Assembly (NCBI GenBank): GCA_017447005.1
Contig: JAFSOM010000631.1
Coordinates: 1 to 5,938, forward strand
DNA from: Oscillibacter sp.
GTDB lineage: Bacteria > Bacillota > Clostridia > Oscillospirales > Oscillospiraceae
DNA length: 5,938 bases
Direction of reading: 5' to 3'
Each line of letters starts with the position of its first letter. Position 1 is the first letter of the stretch. The position numbers were made by a program, and so were the translations under genes. The notes beneath the pieces were generated by a model that saw nothing but the letters and a program-made list of their open reading frames with translations, was not told where the DNA came from and ran no database searches. Below are positions 5,784 through 5,938 of this stretch, in pieces.

Positions 5784-5938
5784 ATGAAAAAACGCATTTT
5801 ATGCGCGGCGTTATCCGTGATTCTCTGCGTTGCCGCCGTATTTCCGGCCTACGGCGCGGAATCGAACGCCGGACAAATCAATCTCGCGCCGGTCTTCGCC
5901 ATGACCGACGTGCCCCGCGACGCCTATTACGCCGACGC
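5784..5938 (+). CDS. Secreted protein with N-terminal SLH domain start, 3' end beyond the window
   Basis: Fifty-one complete codons are visible before the right edge. The product begins MKKRILCAALSVILCVAAVF, a clear Sec signal peptide with Lys2, Lys3 and Arg4 and a hydrophobic core, and a probable cleavage site after AYGA (residues 21-24), before Glu25. There is no lipobox. From about residue 38 it reads FAMTDVPRDAYYADA, which fits the opening of an S-layer homology domain (F-x-D-V-P-x-[DN]-x-x-Y-x-x-A). SLH domains bind pyruvylated secondary cell-wall polymers and hold proteins at the envelope, so this is probably an S-layer or surface-anchored protein. It is transcribed away from the large surface gene from its own promoter. 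With one motif only and most of the gene missing, the rest of its architecture and function cannot be told. Confidence 0.8.
   Translation, partial: MKKRILCAALSVILCVAAVFPAYGAESNAGQINLAPVFAMTDVPRDAYYAD

Overview
The window suggests a GC-rich, Gram-positive-type bacterium, most likely a Clostridia-like Bacillota member of the kind common in gut or environmental communities. This is inferred from strong AGGAGG-type ribosome binding sites, sigma-A-like promoters, strong use of GCG/GAC/GGC/ACG codons, and a domain mix (SLH, InlB-type B repeats, MBG/YDG-like modules, Fn3-like modules) typical of that group's large secreted surface proteins. The species cannot be named from this sequence.

Layout: almost all of the window (1-5351, minus strand) is one uninterrupted reading frame. 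It starts at an ATG at 5349-5351 and runs off the left edge after 1783 complete codons, with no stop. It encodes an exported, very large, modular surface protein. In order from the N-terminus: signal peptide (residues 1-28); Ig-like module (about 50-126); a region I do not recognise (about 127-412) ending in a Pro/Glu linker; right-handed parallel beta-helix (about 463-740) with seven glycine-rich turns; four MBG/YDG-like beta modules (794-1115); three enlarged, divergent InlB B-repeat-like modules (1116-1410); three regular InlB B-repeat-like modules of exactly 63 residues (1411-1599); and an 84-residue Fn3-like tandem repeat (1601 onward), of which two copies are complete and a third is cut by the window edge. 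The C-terminal anchor lies outside the window.

A 432-base intergenic region (5352-5783) separates this gene from a divergent one. It holds a very good minus-strand promoter (TTGACA, 16-base spacer, extended -10), a leader of about 148 bases, overlapping direct and inverted repeats on the -10 region that look like an operator, and a plus-strand promoter with a perfect TATAAT box.

The divergent gene (5784 to the right edge, plus strand) is cut after 51 codons. It encodes a signal peptide followed by what looks like the start of an S-layer homology (SLH) domain. The most economical reading is a cell-surface locus: a large adhesin- or scaffold-like protein next to an SLH-anchored envelope protein. 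I see no evidence of a defence system, mobile element, CRISPR array or structural RNA gene. Numerous open frames on the plus strand inside 1-5351 are antisense shadows of the large gene.
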